Assembly (NCBI GenBank): GCA_902463875.1 | Contig: CABQHR010000121.1 | Location: forward strand, 1-5,640 | Source: an uncultured Collinsella sp. | Lineage (GTDB): Bacteria > Actinomycetota > Coriobacteriia > Coriobacteriales > Coriobacteriaceae | DNA: 5,640 nucleotides | Direction: 5' to 3' | Shown here: positions 1-5,640 of the stretch, piece after piece | Numbering within the stretch: the first letter of the stretch is position 1 | Layout of the letters: each line of letters begins with the position of its first letter | Notes under the pieces: model-generated | What the model saw: only the letters and a program-made list of their open reading frames with translations | Databases searched by the model: none | Told to the model about the DNA's origin: nothing | Position numbers and translations under genes: made by a program

Positions 1-2225
1 ACGTTCTTGCCGTCGCGGAACATCTCGTAGTACTGCATCTTGGCGTAATCCTCGCGCGCCTTGGTGGCGGCTGCGGCAGCGGCGTCGTCACCGGTGACGT
101 TGGAAGAAAGTGCCCAACGCAGGCTGGCGTCCTCGTAGCCGACGGAGTTGATGGCGGGCAGCGACTCGCGCAGCGTCATGTGCGCTTTCTGGTAGTCGGT
201 CAGCGGGGCGCCGATCAGCTGCATAAGCTGCGTGGACAGGTAGTTGGTTGACAAGTCGTCGACCTCGCTCGTCTGGTCGCAGCCGGCAACGTCGTAGTTA
301 GCCCAAATGATATAGTCGGTCTGCCACAAACGCTCCTGGTGGGTGGCGTCGTCCTCGCCGGTAAACCACTTGTCGTTGAACTTGGACGGGAAGAACGGCT
401 GGTGGTCGCCCCAGAACACCACGACCACCTTGCGGTCGAGCTTGCTCAAGGCGTTGAGGAAGTAGCGCAGCGCCTGATCGGACTGCTCGATGCACGAGAC
501 ATACTCGTCGACATCGGAGAGCGTGCCGTCCTCGACGGTCTTGGCGTCCAGGTCGGTCGTGTCGATGTTCAGGTGCATCTGCTTGTCGACCGGCAGCAGG
601 CCCGTGTCGTAGCCCGAGTGGTTCTGCATGGTCACGTCGAAGATAAACTGCGGATCGGCGTTCTGGTCGAGCAGCTCGAGAATCTTGTCGTAGGTAGCCT
701 GGTCGGTCACCATGCCGCGCAGGGTATCGGCACCCTGGAAATCGTTGATGGACAGGAACTGGTCAAAGCCAAAGTCCTTGTAGACGTTCTCGCGGTTCCA
801 GTTGGTCGCGTGGTTGGGGTGCATGGCCGTGGTGGAATAGCCGAGCGATTTGAACTGCTCTGCCAGGTTCCCGGTCGTTTCCATGTTGTAGATGGTGTAG
901 GGGTACACGCCCGAGCCCAGGTTGGCCATGGAGTTGCCGGTCATAAACTCAAACTCGGTATTGGCGGTACCGCCGCCGTAGGCGCTCACGTAGAGCTTGC
1001 CGCGGCTGAGGCAGTTGGACAGGTTCTTAAAGTACTGCGGGCCCTCGTAGCCGGCGCGCATGTTCTGGTAGATCGACAGGTCCGAGAACGTCTCGTTCAT
1101 GATGGCGATGACCGTGGGCTTCTCGCTGTCGAACTGCTCCTGGGCGGCGGCGCGCTCGTCGCTCTTGGCCGCGTCGGACTTGTCGTAGGCTTTGGCGTAC
1201 TTTTTGAGCGTGGCCTTGGCGTCATCGACAGAATAGTCGGCGGGTTTGGGCGGCTTGATGGACTGTGCCGCGCTAATAAAGGCAGGCAGGTAGCCCTCGC
1301 GCCAGTAGCTCTCGAGCGGGCGCCAGGTGTAGACGGTGATGCCGAGGGTGTTGTAGTAGTCGATGAGCGTGACATGCGCGGTCACGCCGCCCAGGCACAG
1401 CACCGCCACGAGCAGATTGGTGAGCAGCATGCGCTTGGCGTTGGCGGCGCCCTTCTGACGGTGCGGCGCGACCAGGCCGGCGTACTCGCACAGCAGCATG
1501 GCGATGGCGGTAAAGCCCATGGATAGCACGCAGAACAGCGAGATCGAGAAGGTGTAGCCGGTGCCGGCGACCGCGGCGGCGGTGGAGATGGCCGAAAGGT
1601 CGCCCGGCTGGATGGGCATGGATTTAAACGTGATGACGAAGAACTCGGCAATGCCCAGGACAAAGAGGGCGAAGGCCAGGACGGCAGGAGCTGCGCCGTG
1701 GCGCTGGAACAGGAAGAACAGACCGGCCATGAGCACGGTGATGATGGCCCACTCGAGCAGGATGCACAGGGGATAGACCCAGGTAAAGTCGTGGTTGGAC
1801 GAGACCTCCATGCCCAGCAGCGCAAAGACGCCGGCGAGCAGCAGGCACAGGACGGCCGCGACGAGCGGGCGGCCTACAAAGGCACCGCGCAGACGAGCGA
1901 GCTTGCCGGTGGGGGCGGGGGCGTCGGCGGAGGCGAACGCAAAGACGCGCGGGATGATGCGGTCGCGGGTGATGCTGGCCCAAGCGCAGCCGGTGAGGAT
2001 GGCATTGGTCAGGATGAGCATCACAAAGGCGAGCGGCTCGTTTTGCGCTACGAGGCCAATAGCGCCCCAGACGGTCAAAAAGAGCTGGAACAGGCCAAAG
2101 ACGACGCTCCAGGCGAAGGCGCCCTTGGCAACGGTGCCCGACTGGGCGCGAATGGCCTTGGCCTCGCGCAAGACAAGGTAGACGGTCGCCGCAAGACCGA
2201 CGAGCGAGATGGCGGCAGCGAACAT
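1..2225 (-). CDS. LTA synthase family membrane sulfatase-like protein (C-terminus cut by window edge)
   Basis: Reverse-strand translation from the ATG at 2225 is open for 741 codons to position 1. The N-terminal half has about eight hydrophobic segments (roughly residues 1-19, 37-59, 64-84, 120-139, 148-173, 178-200, 224-245, 267-288). The second half is an extracellular alkaline-phosphatase/sulfatase-fold domain. Visible motifs match the LtaS catalytic set: NETFSD with metal ligand E378, GGGTANTEF with the probable nucleophile T420, HPNHATNWNR with H469 and R478, MQNHSGYD with H536, and WGDHQPFF with metal ligands D607 and H608. Spacing agrees with S. aureus LtaS (E255, T300, H347, R356, H416, D475/H476); for example T to H is 116 residues in both. 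Known for the family: Mn-dependent transfer of glycerophosphate from phosphatidylglycerol to a growing polymer or to other envelope acceptors. Exact substrate is unknown here. Classical LtaS has five membrane segments, so this is a relative rather than a clear orthologue. The start is supported by GAGGAGT six bases upstream. The true C-terminus is not visible. Confidence 0.93.
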   Translation of the reverse strand, partial: MFAAAISLVGLAATVYLVLREAKAIRAQSGTVAKGAFAWSVVFGLFQLFLTVWGAIGLVAQNEPLAFVMLILTNAILTGCAWASITRDRIIPRVFAFASADAPAPTGKLARLRGAFVGRPLVAAVLCLLLAGVFALLGMEVSSNHDFTWVYPLCILLEWAIITVLMAGLFFLFQRHGAAPAVLAFALFVLGIAEFFVITFKSMPIQPGDLSAISTAAAVAGTGYTFSISLFCVLSMGFTAIAMLLCEYAGLVAPHRQKGAANAKRMLLTNLLVAVLCLGGVTAHVTLIDYYNTLGITVYTWRPLESYWREGYLPAFISAAQSIKPPKPADYSVDDAKATLKKYAKAYDKSDAAKSDERAAAQEQFDSEKPTVIAIMNETFSDLSIYQNMRAGYEGPQYFKNLSNCLSRGKLYVSAYGGGTANTEFEFMTGNSMANLGSGVYPYTIYNMETTGNLAEQFKSLGYSTTAMHPNHATNWNRENVYKDFGFDQFLSINDFQGADTLRGMVTDQATYDKILELLDQNADPQFIFDVTMQNHSGYDTGLLPVDKQMHLNIDTTDLDAKTVEDGTLSDVDEYVSCIEQSDQALRYFLNALSKLDRKVVVVFWGDHQPFFPSKFNDKWFTGEDDATHQERLWQTDYIIWANYDVAGCDQTSEVDDLSTNYLSTQLMQLIGAPLTDYQKAHMTLRESLPAINSVGYEDASLRWALSSNVTGDDAAAAAATKAREDYAKMQYYEMFRDGKN

Positions 2226-2438
2226 GCTGAGACTCCTCACAAACTAAAACCTACGAAAGCGGGGATTTACCCGATTGTTACCTAGATATGCGCTGCATCT
2301 GAGGGCTGCGCACAACAATCAGCCATATTAACGCGCACGTGTGGCGGTGTTGCGCAATGGAGTGTCGACCTGCGCGATAATGGACGGGAATTACACGGAA
2401 ACGTAAAGGCTTCTTAAAGAATTGGCGAGGATGAGGCG
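2226..2438. promoter_or_regulatory. Divergent intergenic region between LtaS-like and nitroreductase genes
   Basis: This 213-base gap must carry the promoters of two divergently transcribed genes. It is visibly more AT-rich in patches than the flanking genes. On the minus side, the Shine-Dalgarno for the LtaS-like gene reads GAGGAGT (complement at 2232-2238). On the plus side, GGCGAGG at 2424-2430 lies eight bases before the nitroreductase ATG. Short palindromes are present: CACGTG at 2336-2341 and TTGCGCAA at 2350-2357. Another TGCGCA occurs at 2307-2312. Any of these could be operator half-sites, but words this short occur by chance in GC-rich DNA. I could not assign a convincing -35/-10 pair for the minus-strand gene; an AT-rich TAATAT (complement of 2325-2330) is the best -10-like word. 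No RNA gene or terminator was recognised. Confidence 0.55.
2376..2381 (+). promoter_or_regulatory. Candidate -10 element for the nitroreductase gene
   Basis: GATAAT matches five of six bases of the sigma-70-type -10 consensus and would give a leader of roughly 50 bases before the ATG at 2439. The -35 is poor: TTGCGC at 2350-2355 is 20 bases away, longer than the preferred spacing. Treat it as a candidate only. Confidence 0.3.
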
Positions 2439-3314
2439 ATGAACGAGCAGGTTTGCAAGACGGATGTCGAGTGCTGCGATGGAACTGCGGGCGTGGATAC
2501 GTTCGGCTATCCGGTCGAGACCACGGGCAATGCGGTGCTGGACATCTTGGAGCACCGTTCTTCCACGCGTGCCTTCGCGCGCGATGATGACGACCGTCCC
2601 GTGGCGGTGACCGACGAACAGCGTGCAGCGATTCTGCATGCGGCGAGTCGCGCGCCGTCGGCAGGCGCCATGATGATGTATTCCATCGTGAGTATCCGCG
2701 AGCAGGCTACGCTCGACCGCCTGGCCGACCTGTGCGACCACCAGCCCATGATCGCCAAGGCCCCGTGGGCACTTATATTTGTGGTCGACTACGCCAAATG
2801 GATCGATCTGTTTGAGCATGTTGGCTGCTTTGAGCCCGAGTTTGTCGAACGCACGGGCAAGCAGCCCCGTCGTGCGCCGGGTTTGGGCGACTTTGCCATC
2901 GCGGCGCAGGACGCCGTGATCGCCGCGCAAAACGCCGTGATTGCCGCCGAGGCTCTGGGGCTGGGGAGCTGCTACATCGGTGATATCGTCGAGAATGCCG
3001 AGGAAGTCGCCGAGCTGCTCGATCTGCCGCCCTATACCATGCCGCTGTCGATGCTCATCATCGGCACGCCCCGTAAGGAGCGCCCGGCCATTGCGCATCC
3101 CGTGGTGAACCTGGTGCACGAGGAACGCTACTGCCGTGCGGATGCCGCGACCATGGACGCGCAGGTGGCCGAGATGGACGCGATGTTTCGCCCGCATGCC
3201 CGCGAGGTGGGGGAGCGCGTCGTGGATATCTACACCCGCAAGCACACCAGTCCCTTTATGGCCGAGATGAGCCGCTCCATGGAGTGGTGGTTCAAAAACT
3301 GGCTCGGAAAATGA
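2439..3314 (+). CDS. Nitroreductase family protein (FMN-dependent NAD(P)H oxidoreductase)
   Basis: Complete 291-residue protein. Nitroreductase-fold hallmarks are visible in order: an N-terminal helix leading to RSSTRAF at residues 40-46, the usual FMN-phosphate-contacting Arg-rich stretch; APSAGAMMMYSIV at 72-84, the second FMN-binding segment, here with an unusual Met triplet; a helix with DAVIAAQNAVIAAEALGLG at 158-176 followed by GSCYIGDI at 176-183; and LIIGTPRKERP in the following strand-loop. The C-terminal tail (residues about 215-291, ending in a Trp-rich amphipathic helix) resembles the longer nitroreductases of anaerobes. Family role: cytosolic FMN-mediated two-electron reduction of nitro groups, quinones or similar electron-poor substrates; the physiological substrate cannot be read from sequence. 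The first ~25 residues precede the normal domain start and carry C6, C12 and C13. ATG at 2439 is chosen because GGCGAGG lies eight bases upstream and no later in-frame start before M78 has a credible ribosome site. It is divergent from the LtaS-like gene and upstream of kup. Confidence 0.9.
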   Translation: MNEQVCKTDVECCDGTAGVDTFGYPVETTGNAVLDILEHRSSTRAFARDDDDRPVAVTDEQRAAILHAASRAPSAGAMMMYSIVSIREQATLDRLADLCDHQPMIAKAPWALIFVVDYAKWIDLFEHVGCFEPEFVERTGKQPRRAPGLGDFAIAAQDAVIAAQNAVIAAEALGLGSCYIGDIVENAEEVAELLDLPPYTMPLSMLIIGTPRKERPAIAHPVVNLVHEERYCRADAATMDAQVAEMDAMFRPHAREVGERVVDIYTRKHTSPFMAEMSRSMEWWFKNWLGK

Positions 3315-3315
3315 C

Positions 3316-3350
3316 GAACGTGACAAAGGGACAGTCCCTTTGCCACGTTC
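3316..3350. repeat. 35-bp near-perfect palindrome after nitroreductase stop (possible terminator or REP-like element)
   Basis: The left arm GAACGTGACAAAGGGAC pairs with the right arm GTCCCTTTGCCACGTTC around a single central A at 3333. Sixteen of 17 positions pair; the only mismatch is A3323 opposite C3343. It begins one base after the nitroreductase stop. As RNA it would form a long hairpin with a tight loop and could stop transcription or protect the 3' end, but no T-run follows (the next bases are catatcgcgc), so it is not a textbook intrinsic terminator. The GGGACAGTCCC core is the type of sequence found in dispersed intergenic palindromes (REP-like, some mobilised by RAYT/Y1 transposases) of several bacteria. 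Membership in such a family is an inference. Confidence 0.7.
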
Positions 3351-3377
3351 CATATCGCGCGATGGCATAAAGGCCGT

Positions 3378-3389
3378 ATAAATGTTTAT
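3378..3389. repeat. Short AT-rich inverted repeat upstream of kup
   Basis: ATAAA and TTTAT flank a two-base centre (tg), forming a 12-base dyad in an AT-rich patch about 40 bases upstream of the likely kup -10 box. The position would suit an operator, but the dyad is short and falls in low-complexity AT sequence, so chance is a fair explanation. Confidence 0.25.
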
Positions 3390-3430
3390 CTAGCTGGGAA
3401 AACAGTGCATTAAAACATGGGCCGATTACC

Positions 3431-3436
3431 TATAAT
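3431..3436 (+). promoter_or_regulatory. Predicted -10 element of the kup promoter
   Basis: A perfect TATAAT lies 35 bases before the kup ATG in an AT-rich spacer of an otherwise GC-rich region. Transcription would start near 3443, leaving a leader of about 30 bases. A -35 at the right distance is weak (CATTAA at 3408-3413 with a 17-base spacer), suggesting an activated promoter or a relaxed -35. So short a leader leaves no space for a c-di-AMP riboswitch, which controls potassium transporter genes in some Gram-positives. Confidence 0.6.
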
Positions 3437-3455
3437 TCCTTCGAACATTAAAGTT

Positions 3456-3464
3456 GGGAGGAAA
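3456..3464 (+). promoter_or_regulatory. kup: Ribosome binding site of kup that fixes its start codon
   Basis: GGGAGGAAA, with the GGAGG core at 3457-3461, sits ten bases before ATG 3472. An upstream in-frame TTG at 3454 would add six residues (GGNRL after the start) but overlaps this site and has no Shine-Dalgarno of its own, so the ATG is preferred. Confidence 0.8.
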
Positions 3465-3471
3465 CCGGCTT

Positions 3472-5499
3472 ATGGAACAAAAGGCCAAGGAGGCAGCCTC
3501 GCACGCTGCGATTCCTGTGAGCATCTCGGCGATGCTCGTCACGCTGGGCGTGGTGTATGGCGATATCGGCACCAGCCCCATGTATGTAACCAAGGCGCTC
3601 GTTGCCGGCAACGGCGGCATCGGAAGCGTGACGGAGGAGTTCGTGCTCGGCGCGCTCTCGCTCGTCGTGTGGACGGTCACGCTGCTGACGACCGTCAAGT
3701 ACGTGCTGATCTCGCTGCGCGCCGATAACCACGGCGAGGGCGGTATCTTTGCCCTGTACAGCCTGGTCAAGCGTTGCGGCAAGTGGCTTATCATCCCCGC
3801 CATGCTGGGTGGCGCCGCGCTGCTCGCCGACGGCATCCTGACGCCGGCCGTCACCGTCACCACGGCCATCGAGGGCCTGCGCACCATCCCGGCGGTCCAC
3901 GCCGTGCTCGGGGATGACCAGGGCCGCGTTGTCGCCATCACGCTTGCCATCATCATTGCGCTCTTCTTGGTGCAGCGCATCGGCACGGCCAAGATCGGCC
4001 ACGCCTTTGGCCCCATCATGACGCTGTGGTTCCTGTTCCTGGGCGGCACGGGCCTGTTCTTTGTCTTCCAGCATCCCACGGTGCTGCTGTGCCTCAACCC
4101 GCTGCGCGGCATCGGCTTTTTGCTGAGCCCCAACAACCACGCGGGCATCATGATTCTGGGCAGCTGCTTCCTCGCCACCACCGGTGCCGAGGCGCTCTAC
4201 TCCGACATGGGCCACGTCGGCCGCGGCAACATCTACGCCACCTGGCCGTTCGTTAAGTGCTGCTTGCTGCTGTCCTATATGGGCCAGGGCGCTTGGCTTA
4301 TCAACAACGCTGCCAACCCCGAGCTCATGGGCATTGCCGACCTTAACCCGTTCTACCAGATGCTCGCCCCGGGCCTGCGCCCGTTTGCCGTCGGCCTTTC
4401 CACCGTCGCGGCCATCATTGCCTCGCAGGCGCTCATTACCGGCGCGTTTTCGCTGGTGTCCGAGGCCAGCCGTCTGGACCTCATGCCGCACATGCAGGTC
4501 TTCTACCCTGCCGAGACCAAGGGCCAGCTCTACATCCCCATGGTCAACAACGTCATGCTCGTGGGCTGCGTCATCGTGGTGCTACTGTTCCAGAACTCGG
4601 CGCATATGGAAGCCGCCTACGGCCTTGCCATTACGCTGACCATGATGTGCACCACGCTGCTGCTCTTCTTCTACCTGCACGAGGAGCGCAAGCTCAAGGT
4701 TGCTCCGTGGATCTTCGCGGCCTTCTTCCTTTTGCTCGAGGGCTTCTTCTTCGTGAGCTCGCTCACCAAGTTCTTCCACGGCGGCTACTTCACCATCCTC
4801 ATGGCTGCACTCATCATGGGCATTATGGTGTGCTGGTACAACGGCACGGCGGTCGAGCAGCGCCAGTTTACGCTGCTGCCGCTGCGCAGCTACCTGCCGC
4901 AGCTCAAGCGCCTGCGCGACGACGACCGTTACGAGCGCATGAGCGACAACATCGTGTACCTGACCAAGGATACCCATACCGACTACATCGACCGCGACAT
5001 TGTCTACTCGATTCTGGACAAGCATCCCAAGCGCGCCCGCGCCTGGTGGTTCGTCAACGTCGAGACCATGGACGAGCCGTACACGTTTGCCTATTCGGTC
5101 GAGACGTTCGACACCGACTACGTCTTCCGCGTGCACCTGTACCTGGGCTATAAGGTCAACCAGCGCGTCAATGCCTACCTGCGTCAGGTCGTTCAGGACC
5201 TGGCTGCCACCGGCGAACTGCCGGCACAGACGCATGACTACTCGGTCTACAAGGATCCGGGCAACATCGGCACGTTCAAGTTCGTCCTGATTCGTAAGCT
5301 TCTGGCGCCTGAAAGCGATGTGGAGCCGAGCGAGCGTACGGCCATCACGCTCAAGTACATCATCCGCCGCGCCGCCGGCACGCCTGCACGCTGGTACGGC
5401 CTGGAGAACTCCAACGTGAGCTTTGAGTACGTGCCGCTGTTCACCAAGTTCAAGGCCGTGAACAAGATGCAGCGCCTGGCCCCCAACGAGCGGCCGTAG
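3472..5499 (+). CDS. kup: Kup family potassium uptake protein (KUP/HAK/KT)
   Basis: Complete 675-residue protein, slightly longer than E. coli Kup (622). Twelve hydrophobic segments are visible, approximately residues 16-43, 57-82, 105-133, 153-172, 181-201, 222-247, 257-276, 303-333, 358-378, 383-405, 411-435 and 440-458. Diagnostic motifs: VVYGDIGTSPMY at 27-38 with the potassium-site Asp D31; DNHGEGGIFAL at 85-95; ADGILTPAVTV at 119-129; TTGAEALYSDMGH at 236-248 with E240, corresponding to essential E229 of E. coli Kup; and SQALITGAFSLVSEA in segment 8. D120 occupies the place of E. coli E116, an acid-for-acid change also usual in other family members. Residues about 460-675 form a soluble cytoplasmic domain. 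Family role: potassium uptake by proton symport across the cytoplasmic membrane. Some Gram-positive Kup proteins are inhibited by c-di-AMP; nothing here proves that. It has its own TATAAT promoter and strong ribosome site, ends in TAG, and no terminator hairpin is seen before the next frame. Confidence 0.96.
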   Translation: MEQKAKEAASHAAIPVSISAMLVTLGVVYGDIGTSPMYVTKALVAGNGGIGSVTEEFVLGALSLVVWTVTLLTTVKYVLISLRADNHGEGGIFALYSLVKRCGKWLIIPAMLGGAALLADGILTPAVTVTTAIEGLRTIPAVHAVLGDDQGRVVAITLAIIIALFLVQRIGTAKIGHAFGPIMTLWFLFLGGTGLFFVFQHPTVLLCLNPLRGIGFLLSPNNHAGIMILGSCFLATTGAEALYSDMGHVGRGNIYATWPFVKCCLLLSYMGQGAWLINNAANPELMGIADLNPFYQMLAPGLRPFAVGLSTVAAIIASQALITGAFSLVSEASRLDLMPHMQVFYPAETKGQLYIPMVNNVMLVGCVIVVLLFQNSAHMEAAYGLAITLTMMCTTLLLFFYLHEERKLKVAPWIFAAFFLLLEGFFFVSSLTKFFHGGYFTILMAALIMGIMVCWYNGTAVEQRQFTLLPLRSYLPQLKRLRDDDRYERMSDNIVYLTKDTHTDYIDRDIVYSILDKHPKRARAWWFVNVETMDEPYTFAYSVETFDTDYVFRVHLYLGYKVNQRVNAYLRQVVQDLAATGELPAQTHDYSVYKDPGNIGTFKFVLIRKLLAPESDVEPSERTAITLKYIIRRAAGTPARWYGLENSNVSFEYVPLFTKFKAVNKMQRLAPNERP

Positions 5500-5545
5500 T
5501 CGACGGGCTGCATGGAGTTGGTTTTCGATGGACAAGATTGAGACC

Positions 5546-5552
5546 GGGGAGG
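5546..5552 (+). promoter_or_regulatory. Ribosome binding site for the downstream frame
   Basis: GGGGAGG lies five bases before ATG 5558 and is the strongest Shine-Dalgarno near the start of the last frame. A second in-frame ATG at 5528 has a weaker GGAG at 5514-5517, ten bases upstream. The stronger signal favours 5558, but both could be used. Confidence 0.55.
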
Positions 5553-5557
5553 CAAAC

Positions 5558-5640
5558 ATGGATGCAAGGACACTTGACGTCCGCGAGGCGGGTATCGACG
5601 CCGCCGAAGATCGGTTCTTTACGAATCGGGCCAACATGGA
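5558..5640 (+). CDS. Start of an unrecognised protein (cut by the right edge)
   Basis: Translation from ATG 5558 begins MDARTLDVREAGIDAAEDRF and continues open to the window end, giving only 27 full codons. Starting at 5528 adds ten residues (MDKIETGEAN). The visible part is hydrophilic and acidic, with no signal peptide or membrane segment, so a cytosolic protein is likely. I do not recognise the family and assign no function. It follows the kup stop by 58 bases with no terminator hairpin between, so co-transcription with kup is plausible. The reading frame is supported by the strong ribosome binding site and by GC-rich codon third positions, but the fragment is too short to be certain. Confidence 0.55.
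   Translation, partial: MDARTLDVREAGIDAAEDRFFTNRANM

Noticed and set aside
339..1526. A 395-codon plus-strand open frame
   Set aside because: It lies antisense to the LtaS-like gene, whose minus-strand frame shows a full catalytic motif set. The antisense product is Val/Gly/Leu-rich low-complexity sequence with no recognisable domain, as expected for a high-GC shadow frame.
2431..2442. ATG AGG CGA TGA mini-frame overlapping the nitroreductase start
   Set aside because: The ribosome site abuts this ATG directly with no spacer, so initiation there is unlikely; the ATG at 2439 has proper spacing.
2901..2942. Tandem 21-base repeat inside the nitroreductase gene (17 of 21 bases identical; AAQDAVI then AAQNAVI)
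   Set aside because: It falls in the conserved alpha helix of the nitroreductase fold, where this heptad-like pattern is natural. It does not look like a recent duplication.
2391..3368. A 325-codon minus-strand open frame
   Set aside because: It is antisense to the nitroreductase and its predicted product is His/Arg-rich without family motifs. The nitroreductase frame carries conserved FMN-binding motifs and a good ribosome site.
3315..3471. Possible c-di-AMP riboswitch ahead of kup
   Set aside because: The TATAAT at 3431 leaves only about 30 bases of leader and I see none of the conserved riboswitch segments in the gap.
3448..4491. Long minus-strand open frames at 3448-4491 and also 4582-5637
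   Set aside because: Both are antisense to kup and encode charged, low-complexity products typical of reverse-strand shadows of GC-rich membrane protein genes.

Overview
The window is ordinary chromosomal DNA from a GC-rich bacterium, most likely a Coriobacteriia member such as a Collinsella relative. That placement is an inference from three things: high-GC codon use, Gram-positive-type strong Shine-Dalgarno sites, and a lipoteichoic-acid-synthase-type enzyme next to a Kup-type potassium transporter. No sequence search was possible, so the genus is tentative.

Layout: (1) Positions 1-2225, minus strand, hold the first 741 codons of a polytopic membrane sulfatase-fold enzyme of the LTA synthase (LtaS) family. 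Its C-terminus lies beyond the left edge. It is open across the whole stretch and easy to miss because it has no stop codon inside the window. (2) Positions 2226-2438 are a divergent intergenic region holding the upstream signals of genes 1 and 3. (3) Positions 2439-3314, plus strand, encode a complete FMN-dependent nitroreductase-family protein of 291 residues with an unusual Cys-containing N-terminal extension. (4) Positions 3315-3471 are intergenic. They contain a 35-bp near-perfect palindrome directly after the nitroreductase stop, then a TATAAT promoter element and a strong ribosome binding site. (5) Positions 3472-5499, plus strand, encode a complete 675-residue Kup (KUP/HAK/KT) potassium uptake protein. 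(6) From 5558 (or 5528), plus strand, a further reading frame begins and leaves the window after about 28-38 codons; it is not recognisable.

How they fit together: the genes do not form an obvious pathway. The LtaS-like enzyme acts outside the membrane on glycerophosphate-type envelope polymers, Kup imports potassium, and the nitroreductase is a cytosolic flavoenzyme. The nitroreductase and the LtaS-like gene are divergently transcribed. kup probably has its own promoter and may be co-transcribed with the frame after it. I found no tRNA, rRNA, CRISPR array, insertion sequence, transposase or convincing undescribed multi-gene system. The items most worth a second look are the palindrome at 3316-3350, the 8-segment membrane domain of the LtaS-like protein and the nitroreductase N-terminus.
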